Assembly (NCBI RefSeq): GCF_002368115.1
Contig: NZ_AP018316.1
Coordinates: forward strand, 2,495,686 to 2,559,685
DNA from: Dolichospermum compactum NIES-806
GTDB taxonomy: Bacteria > Cyanobacteriota > Cyanobacteriia > Cyanobacteriales > Nostocaceae
DNA: 64,000 nucleotides
Direction: 5' to 3'
Part shown: positions 57,412 to 64,000 of the stretch, one piece after another
Layout: each line of letters starts with the position of its first letter
Position numbering within the stretch: the first letter of the stretch is position 1
Translations under genes and position numbers: made by a program
The notes under the pieces: model-generated
Told to the model about the DNA's origin: nothing
Seen by the model: only the letters and a program-made list of their open reading frames with translations
Database searches by the model: none

Positions 57412-57539
57412 ACCAACTAAATGATATAGAAAATAGCCAACTAGATGAACTAATGCAGGTTTACCGACGTGGTTTAGTGCGTAAAGCCAAAGCCTTAAAA
57501 GTGGCTGTTGAACGTGGTCTAATACCTGCAATTAATTAA
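57411..57539 (+). pseudogene. C-terminal remnant of a gene upstream of the HNH gene
   Basis: A plus-strand frame reads QLDELMQVYRRGLVRKAKAL and KVAVERGLIPAIN, then TAA at 57537-57539. The basic helical end looks like a real protein C-terminus and stops five bases before the HNH gene, as in an operon. Its start was lost at the same junction that cut XisI. Confidence 0.5.
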
Positions 57540-57544
57540 CAGTC

Positions 57545-57961
57545 ATGGCTCGATTTTATATTCCTGTTGAAATAGAACGTCGTGTTCGGAAAGATGCTCA
57601 AAATCGTTGTGGCTATTGTTTGAGTCCTCAACGTTTGGAAATAGAACATATTATTCCTATAGCGAAAGGTGGTAGTAATGATGAATCAAATTTATGGTTA
57701 GCTTGTCCTATTTGTAATAGATACAAAAGTGATAAAATAACAAATATTGATTCAGAAAAAGGTGAAATAGTTAAATTATTTAACCCGCGTACTCAAATTT
57801 GGTCTGAGCATTTTTCCTGGACAAAATATGGATTATAAATTGTGGGTAAAACACCAACTGGGAGAGCTACTGTTAAAGCTTTGCATTTAAGTGATGATGC
57901 AGATGCTTTAGAAGTTCGCAGTTATTGGGTAATTGCTGGTTGGCATCCTCCAGAAAATTAA
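57545..57961 (+). pseudogene. HNH endonuclease gene with one in-frame TAA
   Basis: The frame runs 139 codons from ATG 57545 to TAA 57959 with one stop at 57836-57838. The first part has the full HNH core: CGYC, LEIEHIIPIAKGGSNDESN, LACPICN. After the stop the frame continues IVGKTPTGRATVKAL and VRSYWVIAGWHPPEN, the expected C-terminus of this cyanobacterial HNH family. The first 97 residues may still fold and act, so the gene may be only partly broken. Confidence 0.85.
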
Positions 57962-58203
57962 TAAATTCATAATTATGAACGATTATGAATTTATGTCATA
58001 AAGATTTATAAATATTAACAATTCAAAAAATAAATATATAATTTGACGTATTTTTTATTGAAAAATTATCCTAAATAAAATCCCAAAATATCTACCAATA
58101 GGCTATTGTCAGAACAGATAAATTTTAGTTTGCTATTAATTTTGTTAGTCGTTATATTGCTTTTAGCACTGCAAAAAACCACATAAAAGAAATAGGAATT
58201 TTC

Positions 58204-59127
58204 ATGCACATACCCGACGGATTTGTTTCTGTACCAGTAGCCGCAGCCACCAGTTTAGCCAGTACAGCCGCCTTATTTGTAGCTTTTGAGCGATCGCAAA
58301 CAGCTTTTGGCATTCGTCGCGCTCCCCTACTAGGGTTAACCACCGCCTTTATATTTGCAGCCCAAATGATTAATTTTCCCGTAGCTGGAGGCACTAGCGG
58401 CCACTTATGCGGCGGTGCGTTGGCGGCGATTATTTTAGGTAGTCCTTGGGCGGGAATGTTATGTATAGCAACAGTTTTAATTATTCAAGCAGTGCTATTT
58501 GCTGATGGTGGTATTACTGCCTTGGGCGCAAATATTTTAAATTTGGGAGTAATTAGTGTTTGGGTAGCTTGGGGATTAACCCAAACCTTACAACGACTAT
58601 TGGGCGGTGCTAAAGGGCGTTTACCCCTAGCAGCGGGCATAGCAGCGGGAGTGAGCGTAGTTGTCGCCGCCGTAGCTTGTGCCATTCAATTAGCCCTTTC
58701 CGGGACAGCGCCAGCCAACATAGTTTTACCTACCATGGCAGGTGTACATATTTTGATTGGTATTGGAGAAGGATTAATTACCGGGGGTGTATTAACCTAT
58801 CTAGCCACAGCCCGTCCAGATTTGTTACCAGGTGAAGAACACAAAGTTAGAGGCTGGTTAGTTCCCGTTGTCAGTATTTTGCTGATTTCGGGTGTGTTGT
58901 CTCTATTTGCTTCTGCTTGGCCAGATGGTTTAGAAACAGTAGCAGAAACCCTGGGTTTTATCAACTTAGCTGAACAAGTCAGAGTGGTAGTACCAACACC
59001 CTTAGCTGACTATGAGATTAAAGGTTTAGGGCAAATCGGGACAAGTATTGCCGGCTTAGTCGGTTCTACAGCTTGCTTTGCTGTGGCTTTTGGAATTGCC
59101 AAAGTTATAAAACCGAAGAATGCTTAA
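58204..59127 (+). CDS. cbiM: cobalt/nickel ECF transporter CbiM (with CbiN-like tail)
   Basis: This is the substrate-binding membrane component of a cobalt or nickel importer. It starts MHIPDGF, where the N-terminal Met-His forms the metal site, so the start is certain. Membrane motifs include MINFPVAGGTSGHLCGG in part. The last 100 residues (LLPGEEHKVRGWLVPVVSIL, FASAWPDGLETVAETLGF) form a CbiN/PDGLE-type tail fused in the same chain. It overlaps cbiQ by 8 bases. Confidence 0.93.
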   Translation: MHIPDGFVSVPVAAATSLASTAALFVAFERSQTAFGIRRAPLLGLTTAFIFAAQMINFPVAGGTSGHLCGGALAAIILGSPWAGMLCIATVLIIQAVLFADGGITALGANILNLGVISVWVAWGLTQTLQRLLGGAKGRLPLAAGIAAGVSVVVAAVACAIQLALSGTAPANIVLPTMAGVHILIGIGEGLITGGVLTYLATARPDLLPGEEHKVRGWLVPVVSILLISGVLSLFASAWPDGLETVAETLGFINLAEQVRVVVPTPLADYEIKGLGQIGTSIAGLVGSTACFAVAFGIAKVIKPKNA

Positions 59128-59779
59128 AATTTCCTTGCCATTACGCTTGCAATTGTCCCTGATCATTGTGATTGGTGCAGCTTTTTTAAAACATCATACT
59201 TGGTCTAATTTACTAGTATATGGGGCGATCGCTCTGGTTTGGGTTTGGATATTAAAAGTACCCATTCGCAAATTAGGCGGATTACTGGGTACAGAATTAA
59301 TTTTTCTATCATTGGTGGCTTTACCATTGGGATGGGAACGAGCTAGTTTTTTGCTTGTGCGTTCCTTAATTTGTTTAATCACCATGAATAGTTTTTTATT
59401 AACCTTACCCCCCCACAGTTTCGGTATTGCCCTCAAAAGCTTACCAGTACCAGCACCATTAAAGGAAAACCTGATTTTAGCTGGGCAATATTTAGAAATA
59501 CTACTCTCAGAAGTCACCCGAATGCAGCGCAGCGCCCAATTACGCGGTTTAAATGGTGCAGCAGGATGGCTACGCTATGCCAGTGCTTCCATGATTGGGG
59601 CGTTGTATCTTCGCACCCTCGACAGAGCGGAAAGAGTTTATGCTGCTATGGTAGCCCGTGGATATAATGGACAATTACCGATAGATTCCCCCCTCAAATC
59701 GAAAGAACGTTTTATCTTGTTAATAGCTGGGGTGACAGCTACTTGTTTAACCCTAAGTTCCTACCTTACTGTTATTTGA
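59120..59779 (+). CDS. cbiQ: ECF transporter transmembrane subunit CbiQ
   Basis: This is the coupling membrane subunit of the CbiMQO importer. The 219-aa protein has five to six hydrophobic helices and the two coupling Ala-Arg-Gly-like motifs (MQRSAQLRGLNG and AMVARGYNGQ) that touch the ATPase. The start ATG lies inside cbiM, showing translational coupling. Confidence 0.9.
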   Translation: MLKISLPLRLQLSLIIVIGAAFLKHHTWSNLLVYGAIALVWVWILKVPIRKLGGLLGTELIFLSLVALPLGWERASFLLVRSLICLITMNSFLLTLPPHSFGIALKSLPVPAPLKENLILAGQYLEILLSEVTRMQRSAQLRGLNGAAGWLRYASASMIGALYLRTLDRAERVYAAMVARGYNGQLPIDSPLKSKERFILLIAGVTATCLTLSSYLTVI

Positions 59780-59789
59780 GTGGTGAATC

Positions 59790-60554
59790 TTGACATCCTT
59801 AACTTCTAATCCCCAAATTTCCCTCTCTCAACCGCATACCAATGTCGTTGAAGTCCAAAATCTGGTATATGCCTATTCGCACCAGCAACCCGTATTACAA
59901 GAAATTTCCTTTAGTTTACAAACAGGCGATCGCGTCGCTTTAATGGGTGCTACAGGCTCAGGAAAAAGCACCTTATTAGAAAACCTCATCGGCTTAAAAC
60001 AACCCCAAACTGGCAAAATCTGGATTAACGGCATCCCCATTTTGCCAAACACCTTGCCACAAATACGGCAACAAATTGGTTTTAGCTTTCAAGATGCTAA
60101 TGACCAATTATTTATGCCCACAATCTTGGAAGATGTTACTTTCGGACCCCTTAACTATGGTGTCTCGCCCATAGCTGCAAAAGATAAAGCCCATCAACTA
60201 TTAGCCGACTTTGGATTAGAGGCTTACGCCCATCGTTCTGCTCATGAACTTTCTGGAGGACAAAGACGTTTAGCCGCCTTAGCAGCAATTTTAGCCCTAG
60301 ATCCAGCCATTCTCATCTTAGACGAACCCACCAACGGACTAGACCCAGCATGGCGACGACATTTAGCTCACGTATTATTAAAATTGCCCGTACAAGTGAT
60401 GTTAATAGCTTCCCATGATCTCAATTGGCTAGGAAGAGTAACTCAACGGGCTTTAGTGCTATCTACGGGTAAAATCCAAATAGACAGCGACATTCAAACA
60501 CTGTTGCAAGATGGCAAAACCTTAGATAAATTAGGATTGCCAGTAGATTGGTAA
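59790..60554 (+). CDS. cbiO: ECF transporter ATPase CbiO
   Basis: This is the ATPase subunit of the CbiMQO importer. Walker A MGATGSGKST, Q-loop FSFQDANDQLFMPT, signature ELSGGQRRLAALAA, Walker B AILILDEPTNGLD and switch ASHD are all present in 254 aa. The chosen start is TTG 59790; a start a little downstream is possible. It follows cbiQ by 10 bases, completing the operon. Confidence 0.93.
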   Translation: MTSLTSNPQISLSQPHTNVVEVQNLVYAYSHQQPVLQEISFSLQTGDRVALMGATGSGKSTLLENLIGLKQPQTGKIWINGIPILPNTLPQIRQQIGFSFQDANDQLFMPTILEDVTFGPLNYGVSPIAAKDKAHQLLADFGLEAYAHRSAHELSGGQRRLAALAAILALDPAILILDEPTNGLDPAWRRHLAHVLLKLPVQVMLIASHDLNWLGRVTQRALVLSTGKIQIDSDIQTLLQDGKTLDKLGLPVDW

Positions 60555-60638
60555 ACTGCTCAACACAGAAATTCGTAATTGCGAATTGGTGAGCATTTGA
60601 TCTACTATTTATGAGATTTTAATGCTCTTGGGACGTTA

Positions 60639-61127
60639 ATGTTGTTTTCCCGTTATACAGTTATTGCTCCTGTTAGCCTGAGCATTGCATTGTTAATTAC
60701 TAGTTGCAGCGAGACTAAAACCTCCCAATGTCAGCGATTAGTTACAGTTATCAATCAAGGTACATCACTGATTGATACAAAAAAAGGTCAGCAAGTATCA
60801 ACAAGCTTGCAATTATCCAAAGACTTAAAAAATGTCACCAAATCCATTCAGGAATTAAATTTAAAAGATCCCAAATTGCAAGAATTTGAAACCAAATTTA
60901 TCAAAATCTTTGATCATCTTAGTGAAGCCATAGCCAAAGCTTCTCAAGCACTTGGGGAAACTAAAAAAGCCGAGGCATCATCAGATGGTAGAGCAAAAAT
61001 TGAAAAAGCCAGAAAAGAAATTGATTCCGCACTGACAACAGCCGCCAAAACTGCCGGTAAAGAATCAGATACTCTAGGCGTTCAATTAAATAAATATTGT
61101 AGCCAAGCAGAATCAATTAAAAATTAA
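60639..61127 (+). CDS. hypothetical lipoprotein
   Basis: The 162-aa protein has a lipobox (LLITSC, about residues 18-23) and then two cysteines (CQRL early and KYCSQ at the end) that may form a disulfide. The rest is helical and rich in Lys, Ser and Ala (QELNLKDPKLQEFETKF, ARKEIDSALTTAAKTAG), like a coiled coil. I do not know the function. It follows cbiO by 84 bp but may have its own promoter. Confidence 0.72.
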   Translation: MLFSRYTVIAPVSLSIALLITSCSETKTSQCQRLVTVINQGTSLIDTKKGQQVSTSLQLSKDLKNVTKSIQELNLKDPKLQEFETKFIKIFDHLSEAIAKASQALGETKKAEASSDGRAKIEKARKEIDSALTTAAKTAGKESDTLGVQLNKYCSQAESIKN

Positions 61128-61134
61128 GGAGTCA

Positions 61135-61157
61135 GTAGGGGCGCAGGGTCTGCGCCC
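61135..61157. repeat. GTAGGGGCGCAGG palindromic repeat, copy 2
   Basis: GTAGGGGCGCAGGGTCTGCG with CCC. It lies between the converging lipoprotein and recQ genes, so it may act as a bidirectional terminator. Copies at 20346-20368 and 63735-63757. Confidence 0.7.
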
Positions 61158-61207
61158 AAAATGTATGAACTGCGCCCGGAAGTCGGGATACTTGTAACCG
61201 AATTAAC

Positions 61208-62677
61208 TTAACTTTTCTTGCTGACTGATAATTGATTGCCACAATTATCACAATGTCCACAACGCCAATTAGCAGTCTGTGTTGCAAAGCCAAAGGCATT
61301 TAATAAAAACTGCCAACGACACATTTTAGTAGTGAGATATTCACTCATTTGTTTAACCGCTTCTAATTGTGTTTCTGGTGGTTTTCCTGACTGCAAAGAC
61401 ATAGAATAATGAAAAGGATCAAGCCATTCCAATTGTCCATTACTATGCAGAAGAGAAAGTGCTACAGCCCCATTGGGAAATTCTTTAATTACAGTATTTA
61501 TTTCTCCTTTTGTTGGTAATTGTTTCGCTAATTGTTGAGCTTTTTGTTGTTGCAATTTCATTTGTGCTGCAAAAAACTTCTGTCTTTGCTTATCCTCAGC
61601 ATCTAAAAATCCCGTCGGTTCACTTACCAAAGTTAAAACATCAGCAGGTTTTCCATCTCTTCCCGCCCTTCCTATTTCTTGCACATATTCAGACAATAAA
61701 TGTGGCGCATGAAAATGGACAACCCAGCGGACATCAGATTTATTTATCCCCATGCCAAAAGCACAGGTACACACCACAAAAGGGATTTTTCCACTTAACC
61801 AACTAGCTTCAATATCTCGGCGTTCTCCTGGACTCAATCCCGCGTGATAACTAGCAGTTTGATAACCAATTTCTGTTAACCATTTGGCTAAATCTTCACT
61901 ATCTCTTCGAGTGCGTACATAAATTAACCCAACTTGCTTTGGTCGGTTTTGAATAAACTTTAATAATTGTTGTTTTCTCCCTCTAGGAGTCCAAGCAATT
62001 CGGACAAGAGGATTTAAATTTTCTCGATAGGGATTAATCCGAAAAATATCCGGTTTGTCTAATTTTAAAACTGTAGAAATAATCTTTTGACCTAAAGGAT
62101 CAGCCGTTGCCGTAAAGGCTGCTATACTAATTTTTGTTCCTGGTGGTTTTGATTTTAGCAAAGCTTCACGCACAGCCCCTAAACGCCGATAAGCCGGACG
62201 AAAAGTATCACCCCACTGCACTAAACAATGGGCTTCATCCAGAATTAAACCATTAATTTTAAGTTGAGGATTACACAACTTTTGCCATACTGCTGGACTG
62301 AGTAATGTTTCTGGTGATAAATACAATAATCTTAATTGCTGTTTTTCCAAAGCTTTCAAGGTTGCATTGCGTTGAGATACAGTTAATTCACTATGTAAAA
62401 GTGCTGCTTTTTGTGATAGTTGCCGTAATTCCTCAACTTGGTTTTCCATTAGTGCCACCAAAGGAGAAACTATTAAAGTCAATCCTGTTTTTAGGAGGGC
62501 GGGAAGTTGAAAACAAATTGACTTTCCCCCACCAGTGGGCATAATAATTAGAGCATCTTTTTGTGATATTAAACAGTTAACAATTTCTTTTTGAGGAGGA
62601 CGAAAATCGTCATATCCCCAAATTGCCTTTAATGCTGCGCGAACATCTTGCCAAGATTGTGTTACTGGGAGATTCAT
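61208..62677 (-). CDS. recQ: RecQ-family DNA helicase
   Basis: This is a 3'-5' DNA helicase of RecQ type (489 aa from ATG 62677, MNLPVTQSW; an upstream start adds seven). Walker A MPTGGGKS, DEAH box LILDEAHCLVQWG, FTATAD and CAFGMGINKSDVRWVVHF are clear, as is EIGRAGRDGKPA. The zinc-binding end has CRWQFLLNAFG and CGHCDNCG. There is no HRDC domain, as in short cyanobacterial RecQ. Confidence 0.92.
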   Translation of the reverse strand: MNLPVTQSWQDVRAALKAIWGYDDFRPPQKEIVNCLISQKDALIIMPTGGGKSICFQLPALLKTGLTLIVSPLVALMENQVEELRQLSQKAALLHSELTVSQRNATLKALEKQQLRLLYLSPETLLSPAVWQKLCNPQLKINGLILDEAHCLVQWGDTFRPAYRRLGAVREALLKSKPPGTKISIAAFTATADPLGQKIISTVLKLDKPDIFRINPYRENLNPLVRIAWTPRGRKQQLLKFIQNRPKQVGLIYVRTRRDSEDLAKWLTEIGYQTASYHAGLSPGERRDIEASWLSGKIPFVVCTCAFGMGINKSDVRWVVHFHAPHLLSEYVQEIGRAGRDGKPADVLTLVSEPTGFLDAEDKQRQKFFAAQMKLQQQKAQQLAKQLPTKGEINTVIKEFPNGAVALSLLHSNGQLEWLDPFHYSMSLQSGKPPETQLEAVKQMSEYLTTKMCRWQFLLNAFGFATQTANWRCGHCDNCGNQLSVSKKS

Positions 62678-62775
62678 TTTTTTACCACAAAAGCACAAAG
62701 AACGATAAAGGGAAAAGAAAATAAAGGAAATATTTATCTTGACTTTTCCTAATTACCAATTACCAATTTTACCAA

Positions 62776-63723
62776 TTACCAATTATCAATTAGTTCTTGA
62801 TCATTCCATTCCAAAGTATCACCAATGTTTTCCCCATTATGGTAGGCGGCTAGTAATACTTCACAGGTTTTACCATAGGATATCGCACCAGTGGCATCAA
62901 GAGCGATCGCCCCAAAATCCCGATTATTCCTCTTAGCTTCCGTAAATGATCGCTGCATAGCCTCCTGTAGTGACATTCCATCAGTCACACGCACCACAAC
63001 CTTAGCAGCTAAACACTCATCAATAATATCTTCCCCAATCCCCGTACAACTAACCGCCGCCTGACTAGTCGCATAATTACCCGCTGGCATCGCCGAATCA
63101 CTGACTCGCCCAATCCGTTCAAAGCCTTTACCCCCAGTGGAAGTACCAGCCGCTAATTTACCATAGCCATCTAAAGCCACAACACCAATAGTCCCCCTAC
63201 CAGAACTTTCTGCCATTTCTGGTTCTGCGACTACCCCAGCCATCGTTCTTTTAAAATTATCCTGGCGTTCTAGAGTCCACTCTTTCAAGCGCAAATCAGT
63301 TAAACCATTATAACTAGGAATTTGCAACTCCCGCGCTAACTCAGCCGCACCATAATCGGATAAAACCCGATCATCAGCATCTTGTAAAAACAGTGCCATT
63401 TCAATCGGATTCTTTACTCGTGACACATTAATTACACCACTAAACCGCCCCGTTGTACCATCCATAATGGAAGCACTCATGCGGATTTGTCCATCAGATT
63501 GGAGGACAGAACCAGTACCAGCATTAAAGCGCGGTTCATCTTCCAACATCTGACAACCCCGAACTACAGCCTCAGTCGCACTTGCACCCGTTAGCAAAAG
63601 AGCATAAACTTCCGCAACAATCTGAGACAGAGAGTTGCGGACTGCTATTAATCCCCCCTTACCTTGGAGAGAACTACCAGCACCACCATGAATAATTAAT
63701 TTAGGTTGCATTTGTAAAATCAT
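62776..63723 (-). CDS. isoaspartyl peptidase/L-asparaginase, type III
   Basis: This Ntn hydrolase cuts isoaspartyl dipeptides and asparagine after self-cleavage. The start PKLIIHGGAGSS is typical. The self-cleavage site GTIGVVALD (Thr at about residue 174) gives the new N-terminal nucleophile. RFNAGTGSVLQSDG and STGGKGFERIGRVSDS are also standard. The 315-aa length matches plant-type enzymes such as EcAIII. Confidence 0.93.
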   Translation of the reverse strand: MILQMQPKLIIHGGAGSSLQGKGGLIAVRNSLSQIVAEVYALLLTGASATEAVVRGCQMLEDEPRFNAGTGSVLQSDGQIRMSASIMDGTTGRFSGVINVSRVKNPIEMALFLQDADDRVLSDYGAAELARELQIPSYNGLTDLRLKEWTLERQDNFKRTMAGVVAEPEMAESSGRGTIGVVALDGYGKLAAGTSTGGKGFERIGRVSDSAMPAGNYATSQAAVSCTGIGEDIIDECLAAKVVVRVTDGMSLQEAMQRSFTEAKRNNRDFGAIALDATGAISYGKTCEVLLAAYHNGENIGDTLEWNDQELIDNW

Positions 63724-63734
63724 TTATTTTCTTC

Positions 63735-63757
63735 GTAGGGGCGCAGGGCCTGCGCCC
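63735..63757. repeat. GTAGGGGCGCAGG palindromic repeat, copy 3
   Basis: GTAGGGGCGCAGGGCCTGCG with CCC. It lies between the DUF2256 gene and the asparaginase gene, both on the minus strand. Confidence 0.7.
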
Positions 63758-63775
63758 ATATATTTATTGGTTGGT

Positions 63776-63937
63776 CTAGCTATCATTTTTAGCCTGAGAA
63801 CGACGACGACGGCAACGTTCTGAACAATATTTCACTTCATCCCAACAATCTTGCCATTTTTTCCGCCAAGTAAAGGGACGTTGACATACTACACAGATTT
63901 TTTCCGGTAAATCAGATTTAGAACAAGTAGGACGCAT
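63776..63937 (-). CDS. DUF2256 zinc-ribbon-like protein
   Basis: The protein of 53 aa (ATG 63937, MRPTCSKSD) has the family core [20 protein letters not shown] and CSERCRRRR, with two CxxC pairs likely to bind zinc. An upstream start adds 12 residues that do not fit the family. DUF2256 proteins often neighbour photolyase genes; here the asparaginase is next. The function is unknown. Confidence 0.88.
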   Translation of the reverse strand: MRPTCSKSDLPEKICVVCQRPFTWRKKWQDCWDEVKYCSERCRRRRSQAKNDS

Positions 63938-64000
63938 AACGTAACAATAAACACGAAAAACATCATCTATCAAAAAATATATCTAAAGACGGATGACAAG

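Noticed and set aside
57298..57531. 77-aa minus-strand frame as one protein
   Set aside because: Only the last 37 or so codons look like XisI; the first half is the antisense of a plus-strand gene tail.

Overview
The window looks like chromosome of a filamentous, heterocyst-type cyanobacterium (Nostocales). The sequence is AT-rich and dotted with the HIP1 octamer GCGATCGC. It has long heptanucleotide STRR arrays, many small palindromic repeats, cyanobacterial families (Psb32, DUF1517, CbiMQO, Ctp protease) and an XisI remnant. Low GC and several decaying genes would suit a bloom-forming Dolichospermum/Aphanizomenon-like genome, but the genus is inference. I see no tRNA, rRNA or CRISPR array.

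Layout. 0-21 kb is mostly housekeeping: a degenerate Ser/Thr kinase, a Ctp protease, arogenate dehydrogenase (tyrA), YchF, threonine synthase (thrC) with a CysO-like sulfur carrier, a SNF2 helicase, SbcD, PAPS reductase (cysH), Psb32, a GNAT-like protein and a RibD-C reductase. Dead genes lie between them (DUF488 with one in-frame stop, a CHASE2 sensor with six, and GAF/PAS/receiver debris). 21-44 kb carries a membrane sensor kinase with a His/Met-rich lipoprotein, a Phd/PIN toxin-antitoxin pair, a transglutaminase-propeller protein, a Ca-type P-ATPase, RecF, an MgtC-like protein, a PEP-synthase-like protein, baeRF7, AroK, UbiX, RNase R and ClpP.

44.6-46.4 kb is an IS1634-type insertion with clear 28-bp inverted ends and a 6-bp target duplication, but a short transposase. 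46.6-54 kb is a metal region. Co-oriented minus-strand genes encode an FTR1 permease, a ferritin-like protein, an HhH lipoprotein, a membrane protein broken by one stop codon, and a two-domain multicopper oxidase. On the plus strand are a CbtB protein and a His-rich membrane protein. The best candidate system here is a bacterial ferroxidase-permease iron importer resembling the yeast Fet3/Ftr1 pair.

54-58 kb is an accessory patch: a Uma2 protein, an unrecognised 410-aa protein with a nuclease-like motif, antitoxin/YoeB, an orphan ParD-like antitoxin, two truncated genes fused head to head (XisI and another), and an HNH nuclease gene with one in-frame stop. 58-60.6 kb is a CbiM-CbiQ-CbiO cobalt/nickel importer. 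The window ends with RecQ, a type III asparaginase and a DUF2256 protein.

Two patterns run through the window. First, three genes are intact apart from one in-frame stop codon, and the kinase has lost its DFG aspartate through one substitution. Second, dispersed repeats and STRR arrays often abut or even supply the stop codon of the neighbouring gene.
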